NCBI GenBank assembly: GCA_019671005.1
Contig: CM033744.1
Coordinates: 39,744,022-39,808,021, forward strand
Direction of reading: 5' to 3'
DNA length: 64,000 bases
From: Hibiscus mutabilis
Lineage: Eukaryota > Streptophyta > Magnoliopsida > Malvales > Malvaceae
The position numbers and the translations under genes are program-made. Shown piece after piece: positions 45,631-57,763 of the stretch. Within the stretch, counting starts at the first letter, position 1. Each line of letters starts with the position of its first letter. The notes under the pieces are model-generated. The model had not been told where the DNA came from. It ran no database searches and saw only the letters and a program-made list of their open reading frames with translations.

Positions 45631-48444
45631 AGTAACGACTCCCCCTTTCGACTTTTTGAAAAATTTACATATTCGAATTTCGGGATCGCTAGGAATGAAA
45701 AATATTTTTGTTTTTTGTGTTTTGAATTTTTGTTGTTGTTGTTTTTTAAAGTTTTTAAAATTGGGAAATAAATTGAATTTTTGGGAATTTTGTTTAAAAC
45801 CTTGTTTTGTTTGAAAATGAAGAGTTGAAGTCGCCACCGGCCACTAAGGTATGCCGGACACCGTAAAACCAGAGATTCTTTTAAAAACAGGTTTGAGAGT
45901 TGGTTACGTGTGGGGAAGGATTAGCACCCCCGTCACGGCCGGAAATCGGTTTCAAATCATATGTTGCTTTTAATCGATGGAAATTATTGAGATTTAAATT
46001 GGGTTTTAATTAATCTATTCTTGGTCGAATATAAACTTTAATTGAACGGGCTTTAACAATTTAGCGGGTTCGAATAAATTATTCATTTAATTAATAAGAG
46101 TAATTGTACATCGGACCGTAGATTAAACCGACATCGAATAAGACCGACTGTCGTGTTAATTTACAGTTTGAATCGAGTACATCATCTTTATGCATGATGC
46201 AAACAGTTAAAAATGATTTTATGAATTGTCAAAATTTTACCCATTTTAATATTTACCTTCAGACGATAAGAATTAATTCGAATATTTAGTTTATATCCAT
46301 TAAGCTAATATTATGACCAAAATAATCAAGTTAATAAATATCTCATTTTTTGTAGTTTATTAACTAATTAACGTTGTGGGATCAAATAAATTAAGGGTGA
46401 AATGAATGACAAGTTAAAGTACGTCACAAAGGAGGCAAATAGATAAATAAAGAACAATAAAGGTAAATGCGGGAAATTAAATAGCAAACAAAATAAATAA
46501 ATACGAAAATTAAAATATTCGAAAGAAGGACTGGATCAAGCAAAATGATAAAGATGCATAAAATAAATAGCGGAAATTAAAGTACAGAAATTTAAAAGGC
46601 AGAAATTAAATGCGAGAAAGTAAATTGCGGAAATTTAAAGTTAGATGTTAAATGTTAGTTGGCTACACTAAATGAACCATAAATAATATAGGTAATCCCC
46701 CGTTGCGGGTCACCGTAAGGCCGATTCGAACAAAAATTAAATAGACAATATATATAAATAAATATTATACTATACTGTAATATAAATAATACTATATAAT
46801 ATATAATACGTGACATATTAACATATATATAATAAGATAAAATATCGTATATACATATAATAAATACTATATAATATATAAATAATATATATACTATATA
46901 TGTATACGCATATATCATGTAATATACTATACATCATATAATATATGTGTAATATACTATGTAGCATATATAGTTTATATACTATATAATATATATTATA
47001 ACATATATAATATATAAACAAACATAATATAAAAGACAGACTAGAATGAAAGGAGAATAAAACATGAAGCCGAATTTGAAAAGAAGAAATTGAAAAGATG
47101 GCTAAAACTTTAAAATATTACAAATTGGAGGGACTGAAATGGGTATTAACCCATGGTCGATTTAAAAACGGAAAAAAGCTCGAGGGATTGAATAAGCAAT
47201 TTGCCTAGGACCAGAAATGCGCTTATCCTTCCTCCGGATCGGGTCACCGCGTGGATTCTCGTGTGCCAAAACAGCAGCTTTTCACCAATCCCATAAATAC
47301 CAAAACTGAGGCCAAAAAATGGCCTGAAATTTCATTTGCCCTCATTTCAGATTTTGAAACCAAAAAACCAGAGCAAACGCTTTGAAACTTTTCTTCCCTT
47401 CCTTTGTTTTTCTAGAAACCGGTGGCCTAGCCACCGAGTGCTGTCGCCTCGGCCACCGTCTAACGATGGCCAGCGGTCATAAAAATTCCTTTTTTTTTTG
47501 TAAAACCGAACTTGATTTTTAAAACTCAAACTCGCTCCCCCGAAATCTTTTGAAACCAGGCGATAAACCCTTTAAAAAAACTCTCCCTTTTTTAGAAAAC
47601 TCGAGAAACCTCTAAAGGCTTAGGACGATCGAGAGCCCTAACGACGAAAAAGCAATGACGATGACGGGTAGCCGCCCCCAAAGGTAACCTAAAACCTTTT
47701 ACTTTTTTTGTTCCTTTTTTGTATACTCAAAGTAAAAAATAGGATGATGTTTTTGTAACTTTTTTGTTGTATTGATTTTAGAAGTACCCGCCTGGGTTAC
47801 ATGTTTTTGCTTCCGGCTTTATAGCTGATTTACATTAAAAAAACAAAAATAAAAAAGGACCGATTCTTAATTCTGACTCTGTATTGTTTGTTGGTGCTGC
47901 ATGTGTCTGGTGCGGCCAAGAAAGGAGCCAGTGGTCTGCTGGCTGGATGCGCGCGTGGCTAGGGCGATTGACGAGGCCAGTGAAGTGGCGTTGAGATGGC
48001 AGCCGAGGTGGCGGACGTGGACGAAAAATCGCTGTCGTAGCAAAAGCTGAAAAGCCAAGGGGTCGTGAGGCTTCGGAAAGCTTCTGGAGTGTTGCGGATG
48101 CTGCTCATGGCTTAGGGTTAGGGTTGCATGATTAGGGTTTCATTAGGGTTAGGTTTAGGATATTCAAGTCAGCCGTGTCGGGTTGGGTTAGATGGGTCAA
48201 CTGGGTAGGGTAATGGGTATGGTAGATGGGTGTTGGGCTCAGTTGGGTTTAGGGTAGTGGGTCGGTTATAAAGTTTAGATTGGGTTTTGTAATCTGGGTA
48301 TTTGGGTAAAAGTGTTTGTAATTTGGACATTAAATTGGACTGTTTGGTTTAAAATTAATTTTTTTGGATTTTTAATTATTTTTGAATTTTAATTATTAGT
48401 ATTCGATTCAGAAAAAAATAATCGGATGAAAATAAATTATTACA
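45631..48444 (+). mobile_element. Solo-LTR-like dispersed element, copy 2, inserted upstream of osmotin E
   Basis: It starts AGTAACGACTCC and ends ATTATTACA, flanked by a perfect 5-bp duplication ACTCC (45626-45630 and 48445-48449). It has a 'gaagtcgccaccggcc' and 'ccggacaccg' region, a long TA-rich palindromic middle (46740-47030), a GGATCGGGTCACCG segment and a GGGT-rich end, in the same order as 10209-13317. No retrotransposon proteins are visible. It splits the duplicated osmotin promoter unit. Confidence 0.65.
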
Positions 48445-49020
48445 ACTCCATATAAAATGTTCTTTTATAACACTGATGTGTTTTTACTATCCTTATTTTT
48501 TTTCTTTGCCATTACAAATTGTGTTTATTTAATTTATTATTATCATTATTATTTTGATATAGAAGCAAGTTTTATACAAAGAAAACAGCAGGTATTAGAT
48601 GCCGAAGCAGCCCATGTGGTTGCTTCATTCGTCCTTTCCTTCTGCTGAGTGGTTAGACGTTTCCGATAGCCCCCAAAAAGTATGTTTTATCATTAAACTA
48701 TATTACATGTACCGACATAGGTATTAAGCCAATTAATATGGAATAGATATCATCCGCTTTTTCTCTTCTACTTTTTATGCCTCAAATTAAAAAAAATTAG
48801 ATATAGGATTAAGGTTTAAAATTATGGTTTAAAAAGTTATGAGGCGTGATGTATTTTTTTAAGATTTTAGATCTACTTCATAGTTTAAAATTTAAAATTT
48901 AAAGTTAACGCTTGAAATTTATTTTTTTAATGTTAGATGAACACCCAAAAATTCTATATATAGGAATTTTGTCCATTAATACGTGGCCTTATCTTCATTA
49001 AGATTTCTATGAGATCAAGT

Positions 49021-49082
49021 AGCCGCCTCTACCTTTGACAATGATTTCTATCTTCCCCAAAGCCTCCCGCTGTGTATATAAA
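49021..49082 (+). promoter_or_regulatory. GCC box, mutated GCC site and TATA box of osmotin copy E
   Basis: AGCCGCC is intact at 49021-49027; the second site reads AGCCTCC at 49061-49067; TATATAAA is at 49075-49082, 42 bp before the ATG. Confidence 0.7.
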
Positions 49083-49123
49083 CCCTTCATTCCAATGAAC
49101 AAATCCCCAAGTAAAACCCAACC

Positions 49124-49855
49124 ATGAGCTACTTAACCATTTCCCAAATCTCCTCCATCTTCTTCTTCACCATCCTTTTCATCTCCGCCCATGCAGCTCT
49201 CTTCGAGATCCGCAACGAATGCTCCTACACCGTGTGGGCAGCAGCCTCTCCCGGTGGTGGTCGTCGCCTAGACCCTTTTCAAAGTTGGACCATCAATGTG
49301 CCTGCCGGCACGGCCATGGCTCGTATCTGGGGTCGAACCAATTGCAATTTTGATGGCAGCGGTAGGGGCCGTTGCCAGACCGGTGACTGCGGTGGACTCC
49401 TACAGTGCCAAGGCTGGGGTACTCCTCCCAACACCCTGGCAGAATACGCTCTTAACCAATTCCAAAACTTGGATTTCTACGACATTTCCCTAGTTGACGG
49501 GTTCAACATCCCCATGGTGTTTGGTCCAACCAATGGCGGTTGTCACAACATCCGGTGCACCGCAGACATCAACGGGCAGTGCCCAAATGAGTTAAGAGCT
49601 CCCGGTGGTTGCAACAACCCATGCACAGTGTTTCAGACCAACGAATACTGTTGCACTCAAGGGCAAGGAAGCTGCAGTCCGACCTTTTTCTCAAGGTTTT
49701 TCAAGGACCGGTGCTCTGATTCATACAGTTACCCACAGGATGATCCAACGAGCACCTTTACTTGCCCTGGTGGTTCCAATTACAGGGTTGTGTTTTGCCC
49801 AAGAGGCTCGTCTCATCTGGAGATGGTCGGAAGCAAGAGCAAATTAGAAGAGTGA
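49124..49855 (+). CDS. OSM34: Osmotin-like PR-5 protein, copy E
   Basis: A single-exon frame encodes 243 residues, with the same signal peptide, 16 cysteines and C-terminal extension RGSSHLEMVGSKSKLEE as copy C; one residue differs (Thr in NIRCTADING). The 3' UTR also matches copy C closely. Its immediate promoter keeps one GCC box, while the more distal promoter is separated by the 2.8-kb element at 45631-48444. A segment of about 200 bp at 48745-48975 that has no counterpart in copy C lies between the shared upstream block and the core promoter. The predicted role is the same as for copy C. Confidence 0.96.
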   Translation: MSYLTISQISSIFFFTILFISAHAALFEIRNECSYTVWAAASPGGGRRLDPFQSWTINVPAGTAMARIWGRTNCNFDGSGRGRCQTGDCGGLLQCQGWGTPPNTLAEYALNQFQNLDFYDISLVDGFNIPMVFGPTNGGCHNIRCTADINGQCPNELRAPGGCNNPCTVFQTNEYCCTQGQGSCSPTFFSRFFKDRCSDSYSYPQDDPTSTFTCPGGSNYRVVFCPRGSSHLEMVGSKSKLEE

Positions 49856-50099
49856 AGGAATGACCGCGCTTGGGAATAAAACTAAAAGGTTATGATAATG
49901 AATCTGTTGTCGTGTTTGCACGTATGTACTGGATCTGGATGTATTTTGTTTGATGTAAGAGCCGAAACCAAATAAAGATAATATCCTTACGTTGAGTACT
50001 ATGAATCTGGGTTTCACCAAACAAAAACTTTGCAACTTGTTACTGTGCCCATGGAATTTTCCAAGTCGTGAAGTGGCTGATGACCTATATTTTGGTAGG

Positions 50100-52140
50100 T
50101 CAAAAGTATTTATTAATGCCAGCCAAGGTATTAGAGGATTAGCTATGCATACAAGTCAAAAGTATCTATTAATACTAGACAAAATGCTACGCTGTAGCAG
50201 AACACCTAACAACAACACCTTATCTAACAAACAACACCGCTCTTCAAATAAAGTTTAAATTATAAAATAAAATTTTAAATATTTTAAAATTTTTAATAAT
50301 TAATGAATTTATTTTTAAGTTTAAGTTAAATCCCTCAATTTTACTTGATATATATATATATATATATTACATATCTTATAGAAAGTTATTTATTCTGGAA
50401 CCACTTACTATTATGACATTATAAATATTTTTAATTTAATATAAAAATTAACTTAAATATTTCGACTCAACTCTATAAATTTTATAAAATATAACTCGTA
50501 AATTTAATTGACTCAAAATTATTTAACTCGGCTTGATCGGATACTTACCCTACTCTTATATCAGCTTGCAAAAAAATATATGGACCAATTCTTAAATTCC
50601 TTTCCCCCGAACATTATTTACCTGCACGAAACGAAACTTCAAAAAATCAATATGTATCTGAAAAGAGTAGGAGAAATATGATGATTAGATGGCGATTTAT
50701 GACAGCAAGCCCAAACTTGCACATATTGTCTTGGTCTTTGGTCGTCTTTCGAGATAAGAAACCTAACAAAAATTTTCTTCACGTGCTTTGTAGACTTTTC
50801 TACGCATCTTTATCCTAAGTCTCCATCTTGTTTCCCTACTCAAATAAATAGCATTGTAAATTTGTAATAATACTTTTGTCGGATTTTGATAAAATAATTT
50901 AGATGTCTGTTTAAAATTTAAAAAAAAAACTTGAAAATCAAATCAATTTTTTTAAAAAGAGATTTAATAAAGGCTTAAATATTAGAAGAAAACTTAATTA
51001 AAATATTTAAAGAAATTAATAAGAATTTTGAAAGACGTCAATTTAATTTTTTTAAAAAAATTGGGAGTCGAATGTTAATTTTTTAAACTTTTCTTTGCAC
51101 AAATTACCTTGCCAACTAGCTAGCATTTAGATCTCAATAATGTCTAGTGCATGGCCAGTCATTAAATTGATCGTTTGATGATTAAGAAAATAACAGCCAC
51201 GGAATATACAAAAGTCTGGCGAATATACCACTTAGAATATAATGGGCAATGAACCGAAGGTTTGGCACTTGAAAGTGACACTGACAAGCCGACTACTTCG
51301 ATCAAAGTATGTCATAAAAATTATTATCTGTGTAGTGACTATTGAAAAAAAAAAACACTAACATTTTACTTTTAGGGTTTAGTATTTAGAGTTTAATATT
51401 TAAGGTTAATAGTTAGTATTTTTGGTTATATTTTAAAGTTTAGGAATAAATTTTATGGTTTAAAATTTAAAAGTTAAGATTAGCTTTAAAAACTCATTTG
51501 TAAAAAAATAATTTTTACTGACAATTCATCAAATAATTATTCTAAAAGAAAATAAGTAGGATACATGTAATTAGACTAACCAATACTCCTACATATTTTC
51601 TCACCACATCAATTCTAAGATGATAAGCTTAAATAAATAAAACAATTGGTAGGAAGCTCTCGTTTCCCAAACTCTTTTCTTTTACCAACTTAATCTGAAA
51701 AAGTAGTAGGCCAGTAGCAATCATACAAAATTTTGTTATTAAGGATGCGTTTTTGGTTGTTGTCGACGTCTTCAACGTTCATTTTTTCCTTTATTTTTTC
51801 ACCAAACGATTCTCGATTTGGTCGTCAACGAACGTTTGTCCACCATTTTAGCCCTCAAACGACGTTTGGTGGCTGTTGGATTTTTCATCTTTTTACAACG
51901 GCAACGGCCGTTTACCACTCCAATGGCCAAGGAAGCCTAAGAAATGGAAGGGACCCGTGTCTCCAAATTTTGTTTAATGATAATTTTAATCTTTATTAGT
52001 TTTAATATTTGTCAGATTAAATCTTATTTCTCTTAAGTTTTAGACTAAACGCATATTAGATCCTTGTTAATTTTGAAATTAAAGAACTTAATCACTTATT
52101 GTCTAATCCTGACTTCATAGGCTTTGTACAAAGAGTTGGC
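50100..52140. other. Intergenic, no gene seen
   Basis: AT-rich DNA with a TA microsatellite at about 50349-50367 and a telomere-like block at 51360-51490. The 88-residue frame at 51733-51999 shows no known content. Confidence 0.5.
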
Positions 52141-52149
52141 CATGGAATT

Positions 52150-52790
52150 GCACTAACGCCTAGAGTGAAGAGTCCTAACGTTACTAATGGCTGAAATCAT
52201 GCAATCAATGCCAACAAAATCTTTCCCAAGCCTCCACGGACATTCAGCTTGAATGTCCTGATAGCAGAGGAAACTCTCACAGGCACGAAATGCTGATCCT
52301 GATAGCAAAGATTTCGACTTGAATGGGAAAAGTCTAACCAATAGGGCCAGAAAATAGAGCAATGACAGCACCTTGCTGGTCCCGAAGAACACTAACACAG
52401 CTGGCTAAAGCAGGACAACCACAAGCAGGAGGAGGAGACGATGAAAGCTGCAAGAAGGGAGCTTTTTTACGTAAGCAAGAAAAGCACAACAGGGGCTGAT
52501 CCCTCCAATCAGAATCAAGGAAGAAATGAGCATCATCTGGAGGCACAGAACCAAAAGAGAGCGCAATTTGATAGAGAAAATAATTTCCTCATCGATCAGA
52601 GATAACAGCTTTCCGAGCAAACCAAATGCTCGAAGAAGTTGCTACGCAACAAGAAAGCCACCGATGTTTTGCATTGTAATGCCAAGGCATTGGAGGAGAA
52701 GATCCTTGATGGAGCTTGGGTCACACCAAGAGATCCACCATAGACCAGAGAGTTGCGTCACGTGTATCGACTGTTTGAGTTTTTTTATTT
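52150..52790 (-). mobile_element. LINE retrotransposon fragment (zinc-finger/RNase H end)
   Basis: Read on the minus strand: a LLGKLLSLIDEEIIFSIKLR-like stretch, then SVLRDQQGAVIALFSGPIG, typical of the RNase H-like end of plant LINE polyproteins, followed by WRLGKDFVGIDCMISAI. The pieces lie in different frames with stops, so it is a decayed fragment. Confidence 0.7.
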
Positions 52791-53161
52791 AAAACTTCTG
52801 TTAGTTTTTAGATCAAAACCTATAAAGACGCATGCTTCACGCGATGAAAATAGTTTAAGTATCATCTTTATTATTTTTCAATTACAATTAAAAATAAAAT
52901 ATAATCATTAAATTAAGTTAGCAATACCAAAAAAAGCCCATCAGAACGGCTCTAAAGAACCAAAGATCCTAGAACATAACCATCACAGATTCAATTCAAT
53001 AGAAATGACTATTCAGTGCAAATACAAATGTGAGAAAGAAGTCGTACCAAAAGGGAAAAAAGGCAGGAGATAGACTTGTTATCCAGATAGTCGCTGTTGC
53101 ATGTGTTCCCCCTCTGCAATCTTCATCCTCTACAGCTTGCATAAGACTAATTGAATTACTG

Positions 53162-56100
53162 CTATTTTCTGATTCGAATTCCAGGTATATCTTTCAAACC
53201 CAATTTTAACGCTGTCTTCCTGAAGAGTGAAGGAGGTCTTTGCAAGCCAATTGACTGGGAAAACTGGTTGGCCAGCTCAACAAGGGTAGTTTTATCCCTG
53301 CCAATCTCTCTGATCGAGTTATAATAACCAAGCCAAGCATGATATGCTGCTTCTTTGATACTACCATCAATCTTCTCCATTGAAAACTCCAGCTGCAACA
53401 AGCATTACAAACTTTTTGTAACGGACAGTTATGAAAGAGCCATTAGACACCACACAAACACACAAAAATCCAATAATTAAATGAAATTTAGATAAATATT
53501 TTAACACTTTCCAGAGGCGGGAAAAGGGATAGGCCCTCATCCATTCTGTTAAAATCACTTCATTCTCGGTAGGAGGGAGGATCTAATGCACCTAGGCTAT
53601 GTTACTTGGACTCTTCATTGTTCTTGAAGTGCCCATATCCGACACTAATGTTTGACACACGGATATGGGGATATAACCTCCAAGGATCCTCCAAAGACAT
53701 GAGAAAACTTAAAAAAAATCTAACTATACCTGTGTCGGATACATACCCATATCCGACACACCTAAGCTCGGGTAACATAGCTCCTAGCCACATCCACAAT
53801 GGAGTTCACCAGTTAGACTGGATGGGATATCCATCAAAACTTATTGATAAAAAATAAAAACAAAATATACTTTCAAAAACATGGCATCAAATACTTAGAA
53901 GAAGATACTTCATAAGTTTAGATGCAGACCTTCTGTTTGACATCTGGGTCCATATCCGGTAAAGATAGTTTCTCGACAGGCAAGTCCTTAATTTCATCCA
54001 AGAAATACCCTTCCCAGGGAGCAATCAACAAGATACATTCTCCATCCTTGCCTTCACGTCCTGTTCTTCCTAGGCGGTGTATATATTGCTCTCGGTCAGA
54101 AGGAATTCCCACCTGGTAGTAGTGAAACAATTTCGTATCATTTTATTTTTTAAAATAATAGAGGGATACAACACAATATATGTATTTGATAACTAGCAAG
54201 TTTCTTAACTTTCAGGAATCAATTAAACTGTGGAAGAAGCTCAAAAGCTGCAAGAGATCTTATCATTTACAGGATTTCTCATCATGGTCCAATGATATCA
54301 TACTTGGAAGGTGAAGTGTAAATGTATTTATGCATATGCGTTTCAAAAATTTGAACTGCATGATAAGCCAGCACATGCTAAAGTTTTAGGTTCAAAGGTA
54401 CCTGAATAACCAAAGTGACATCAGGGTAATCCATTCCTCGCGCCGAAACATCAGATGTAACAAGAATTAATCTCTTAGATTCCCTAAATTCATCAGAGAT
54501 TCGAGTTCGGTAGATTTGAGGTTTTCTGGAATGGATCTCCCTTACATTCATTTTCATTTCTCGAAAATACATCAATGATGTTACCATCCCGGTCGTACAA
54601 AAAACAATGGCCTGCGTGCTATAACAGTTAGATCTCAAAAATTTCAGCAACTACCAAAATTTAGAGGTCAAGCATTTTACCTTGTACTCAGGTGCCTGAG
54701 ATATATGCTTCTTCAAAAGCTGGTGAACAATCTGAAAGTGTAATTCATGTGGTGCAACAAGAAGAGATTGCTTAACCTGCAATCAGGAAGGGAAATTCTG
54801 TATGTAACATCACTGCTGCCAATACCTTTGGTACAAATTTTAATTTTTTTTCTTTTAAGTATCTAGATTATTTAAATTCATTGTTTACAAAGAAGCATGA
54901 ACCTGTCACCATTTATACCTTATCATGAGTTTCTACACAGCCTAGACCCACTGTATCAATGAAAGCATGTTCCCTTTTCAAAACGAGCTGAGATATTCGA
55001 CGAACCTGCATAATCAAGCATAATTTTGATCTAAGTTGATTCATACAAGGAAATTGGCTTTTGTCTACAAAAAATATAAGGTCAAAGAACCTCTTTTGGA
55101 ATTGTTGCTGAAAACAACAACGACTGCCTTTGACGGGTAAACAATCAACAATTTTCTCAACATCTCTCCGAAATCCTAGGTCTAGTAAGAGGTCAGCTTC
55201 ATCAAGTACAAGCATTTTCAATCCCATCAAACGCACAGACAACGTAGACTTATTCTCAACGTGATCCAACAATCTCCCAGGTGTTGCAACAATTATCTGC
55301 GGAAGTTTCAACAGAGATGATTAGAAAAGGCTAACTGTCTGATATTAGAATGCAGAAGATTCTAGAAACATTTTATAATGCTATAAGAATCGACAGACAT
55401 AAAACATAGGCTAACCTGACATGGTTCTGATTCAAGGCGCTTCTGATCAACTTTGAAACGTGTACCTCCAACGAGAGTCTGGACACCTATGCCATTATGA
55501 TACTTCAGCAGAGCATTTGCTTCGGCAGCAAGCTGACTTGCAAGCTCTCTTGTGGGGCAAAGAATTAGAACAAATACAGGAGGCACCCGCTGAACGATAT
55601 TACTACTAGCAGCCTTCAGAACTGTTTCAATTGCTGGAAGCTGTTTGTCTTTAAAAGAAGAATTCAAAGAATAAACATGAAACTACAAGTTCATCTTTAA
55701 CAACTAAGGACTGGTAGTGTACCAGAAAAGCTGCAGTTTTTCCTGTGCCGGTTTTAGCTTTGACCAAAGCATCTTTTTCTGCTCCATATTAGAACAAGGA
55801 TTGTCATTTTGAATGTTCAACTTTTATCAAATAAATCAGAAAATGTTTAAAGGAATATAAAATGACTAGAAAAAGAGTTAAAGAAAACATGCACCGGAAC
55901 TATTGTGAAAACTGAAAAACCCTAGCCACAGTGCCAGACAGAATTCTTTTATATCCAAAGGACCATGTGAAACCGAGTGACATCTCATGCAAGGCACATA
56001 AGCAACAGTGATAATTTGTAAAGCTAATATTTTGTTTCCCTATCTCCAAATTCCTATGTTCTCTATGCCTTCAGCAAATCACCTTTATATAAGACCTAAT

Positions 56101-57763
56101 CTTGCATCTTCTACAGATCTACTACCTATAATATCTCATGTCGAATATTGAGCTTCCAGAATCTGATATGTTCTTGAGAATTTAGGAACTTCTACATCAA
56201 ATTTAATAGCCCACTGGCTGTAACCATTTGCATTAAGGGCTACCAAGGCACAAAGAATGAACAACTAGCTATAAATCTATAACAAATGTAAAATCGAAAA
56301 GTAGAGCAAGGGTTTAAAACAATTCATGGAGTAACAGAGAAAGTTCCAAGAAAATAATACAGATTTACACAATGGCCAATAAAGCAATAAGACACGCCCT
56401 CAAGGCAAACAGAAAGTGTTGCCTCTTGCACTCGAGTCATCTGAAAATATCCAGCTGCAGAAAGTGCCTTGACTGTCAATGGGGATATACCACATTCATC
56501 AAACCTGTAGAAACAAAAAATCAAAGATTCACCAATTTTCTAATCACCAAAACATACCATAAATACATCTACAACTAAAGCAATCCATCTTAGCTTACCT
56601 TTTTTTACTATAAATCGTTTCTCCCTCCAACAATTTCTCTTCAATTTTAGCCAACTTCTTCTTCTCCAACTCCTTCCTAAGCATCGCCACTTGCTCCGAA
56701 AAATCCATCACCTTCTCCAGTTCCTTCAATGGAACTCTCCTTTTAATCTTCACGTCATACTTTCCCAATGATGCACTACTGCCCGACCTCTTAACATCCT
56801 TCTTCCAACCCCCAACTCCTTCCACTTCATCTTCCAAATCGGAATCCCATTCGTCATCACTCGATGAGCTGTCATTCCTCCTAAACCTCCTTTTCGGCAT
56901 ACTGTTCCTACTCTTTATAAACTTCTGACCACTCTGAAAATTCACCTTCTCGACTTTACCACCAGGACCCGAAAGCTTCAATGAGTTATCATTTGACAAA
57001 GAATCAGATTTATCTTGATTACAAGAAGTCTCATTCTTCCTAAACCTTCTCTGTGCTATATTATTATGGCCCAAATGCTTCAAAGAATCATACTTTGAGC
57101 CGAAGTATGATTGAGTCCCAGCAAAAGAACTCTCCTTCACCTTGAATTTCCCGTTAGCCTGAACTGAATAGCTCCTACTCTTAATAAATTGACTATTATT
57201 TACACCACTCGGTTTCACATTCTCTCTTCGACCATCAGATACAAGTTCCTTTATATTAAGCGGTGTATGGATTAATCCTGACCGCGGATTTCTAGCCGAT
57301 TCAATGAATTGCGGCTGTTCCTGTTGCTCTGAGTTCAACGGACCGTCGTTTTCGTTCCACAAATCCTCTGCTCCTTCTTTCATGAACCGATCAGCGAGGG
57401 CTTTGATGTGGTCGTTGGGGCTCATGGGGTTATATTTTGTAGAATCCGGACTGGGTCGGGTTTCCCTGCTAGTTTGGGTCGGATTTGGGATCGTATTCTA
57501 GCTTGGTAAAGTTGCTTCTCCTGGTCAAGGAGTCTTCTCTCTTTCTCCTTGGCTTTTTTTCTCGTGGAGGCGCTTCCATTGCCACTTGTTGAGGCCGCCG
57601 GGGAAGGTCCGTGGACCGCCTCCCATGGCTCGGGTGAAAATTTGGGAACGAAGAAGCGATAGGGTTTTGCAGCGTTGGAGGAGAACCGCTGAGAACATGA
57701 CTGGGGTTTAGGGTTCAAGAGAAACGGAAATTTGGGGTTTAAAATGAAGGTTTTTGATATCAA
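53162..57763 (-). CDS. DEAD-box RNA helicase of the RH25/RH26/RH31 group, with apparent frame faults
   Basis: Exons: N-terminal 57763-56599 (in two frames), 56514-56397 (Q-motif region, ALSAAGYFQMTRVQEATL), 55778-55723 (motif I, AKTGTGKT), 55640-55416 (CPTRELA), 55296-55091 (TPGR, LDEAD), 55005-54919, 54776-54681, 54611-54402 (SARGMDYPDV), 54112-53930 (HRLGRTGR) and 53392-53162 (ends PGIRIRK). It is an ATP-dependent RNA helicase; relatives work in organelles. The first 113-codon frame begins MISKTFILNPKFPFLL and looks like a mitochondrial or plastid presequence; it ends in an ATGA overlap with the main frame (MSPNDHIKALADRFMKEG, from 57425). Three faults need a one-base correction: near 57448, at the T-run 55774-55778, and at 55135-55137 before the SAT motif. 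All other parts are conserved. Confidence 0.9.
53596..53782. mobile_element. MITE in the last helicase intron
   Basis: The inverted ends GCTATGTTAC and GTAACATAGC are flanked by the direct repeat CCTAG (53591-53595 and 53783-53787). The repeated inner motif 'cccatatccgacac' appears twice. It lies between the last two exons. Confidence 0.7.

Noticed and set aside
46655..47021. Tyr/Ile-rich minus-strand frames
   Set aside because: They are translations of a TA-rich palindromic tract inside a repeat element.
51733..51999. 88-codon plus-strand frame
   Set aside because: No recognisable domain, no promoter context and an adjacent LINE fragment; not supported as a gene.
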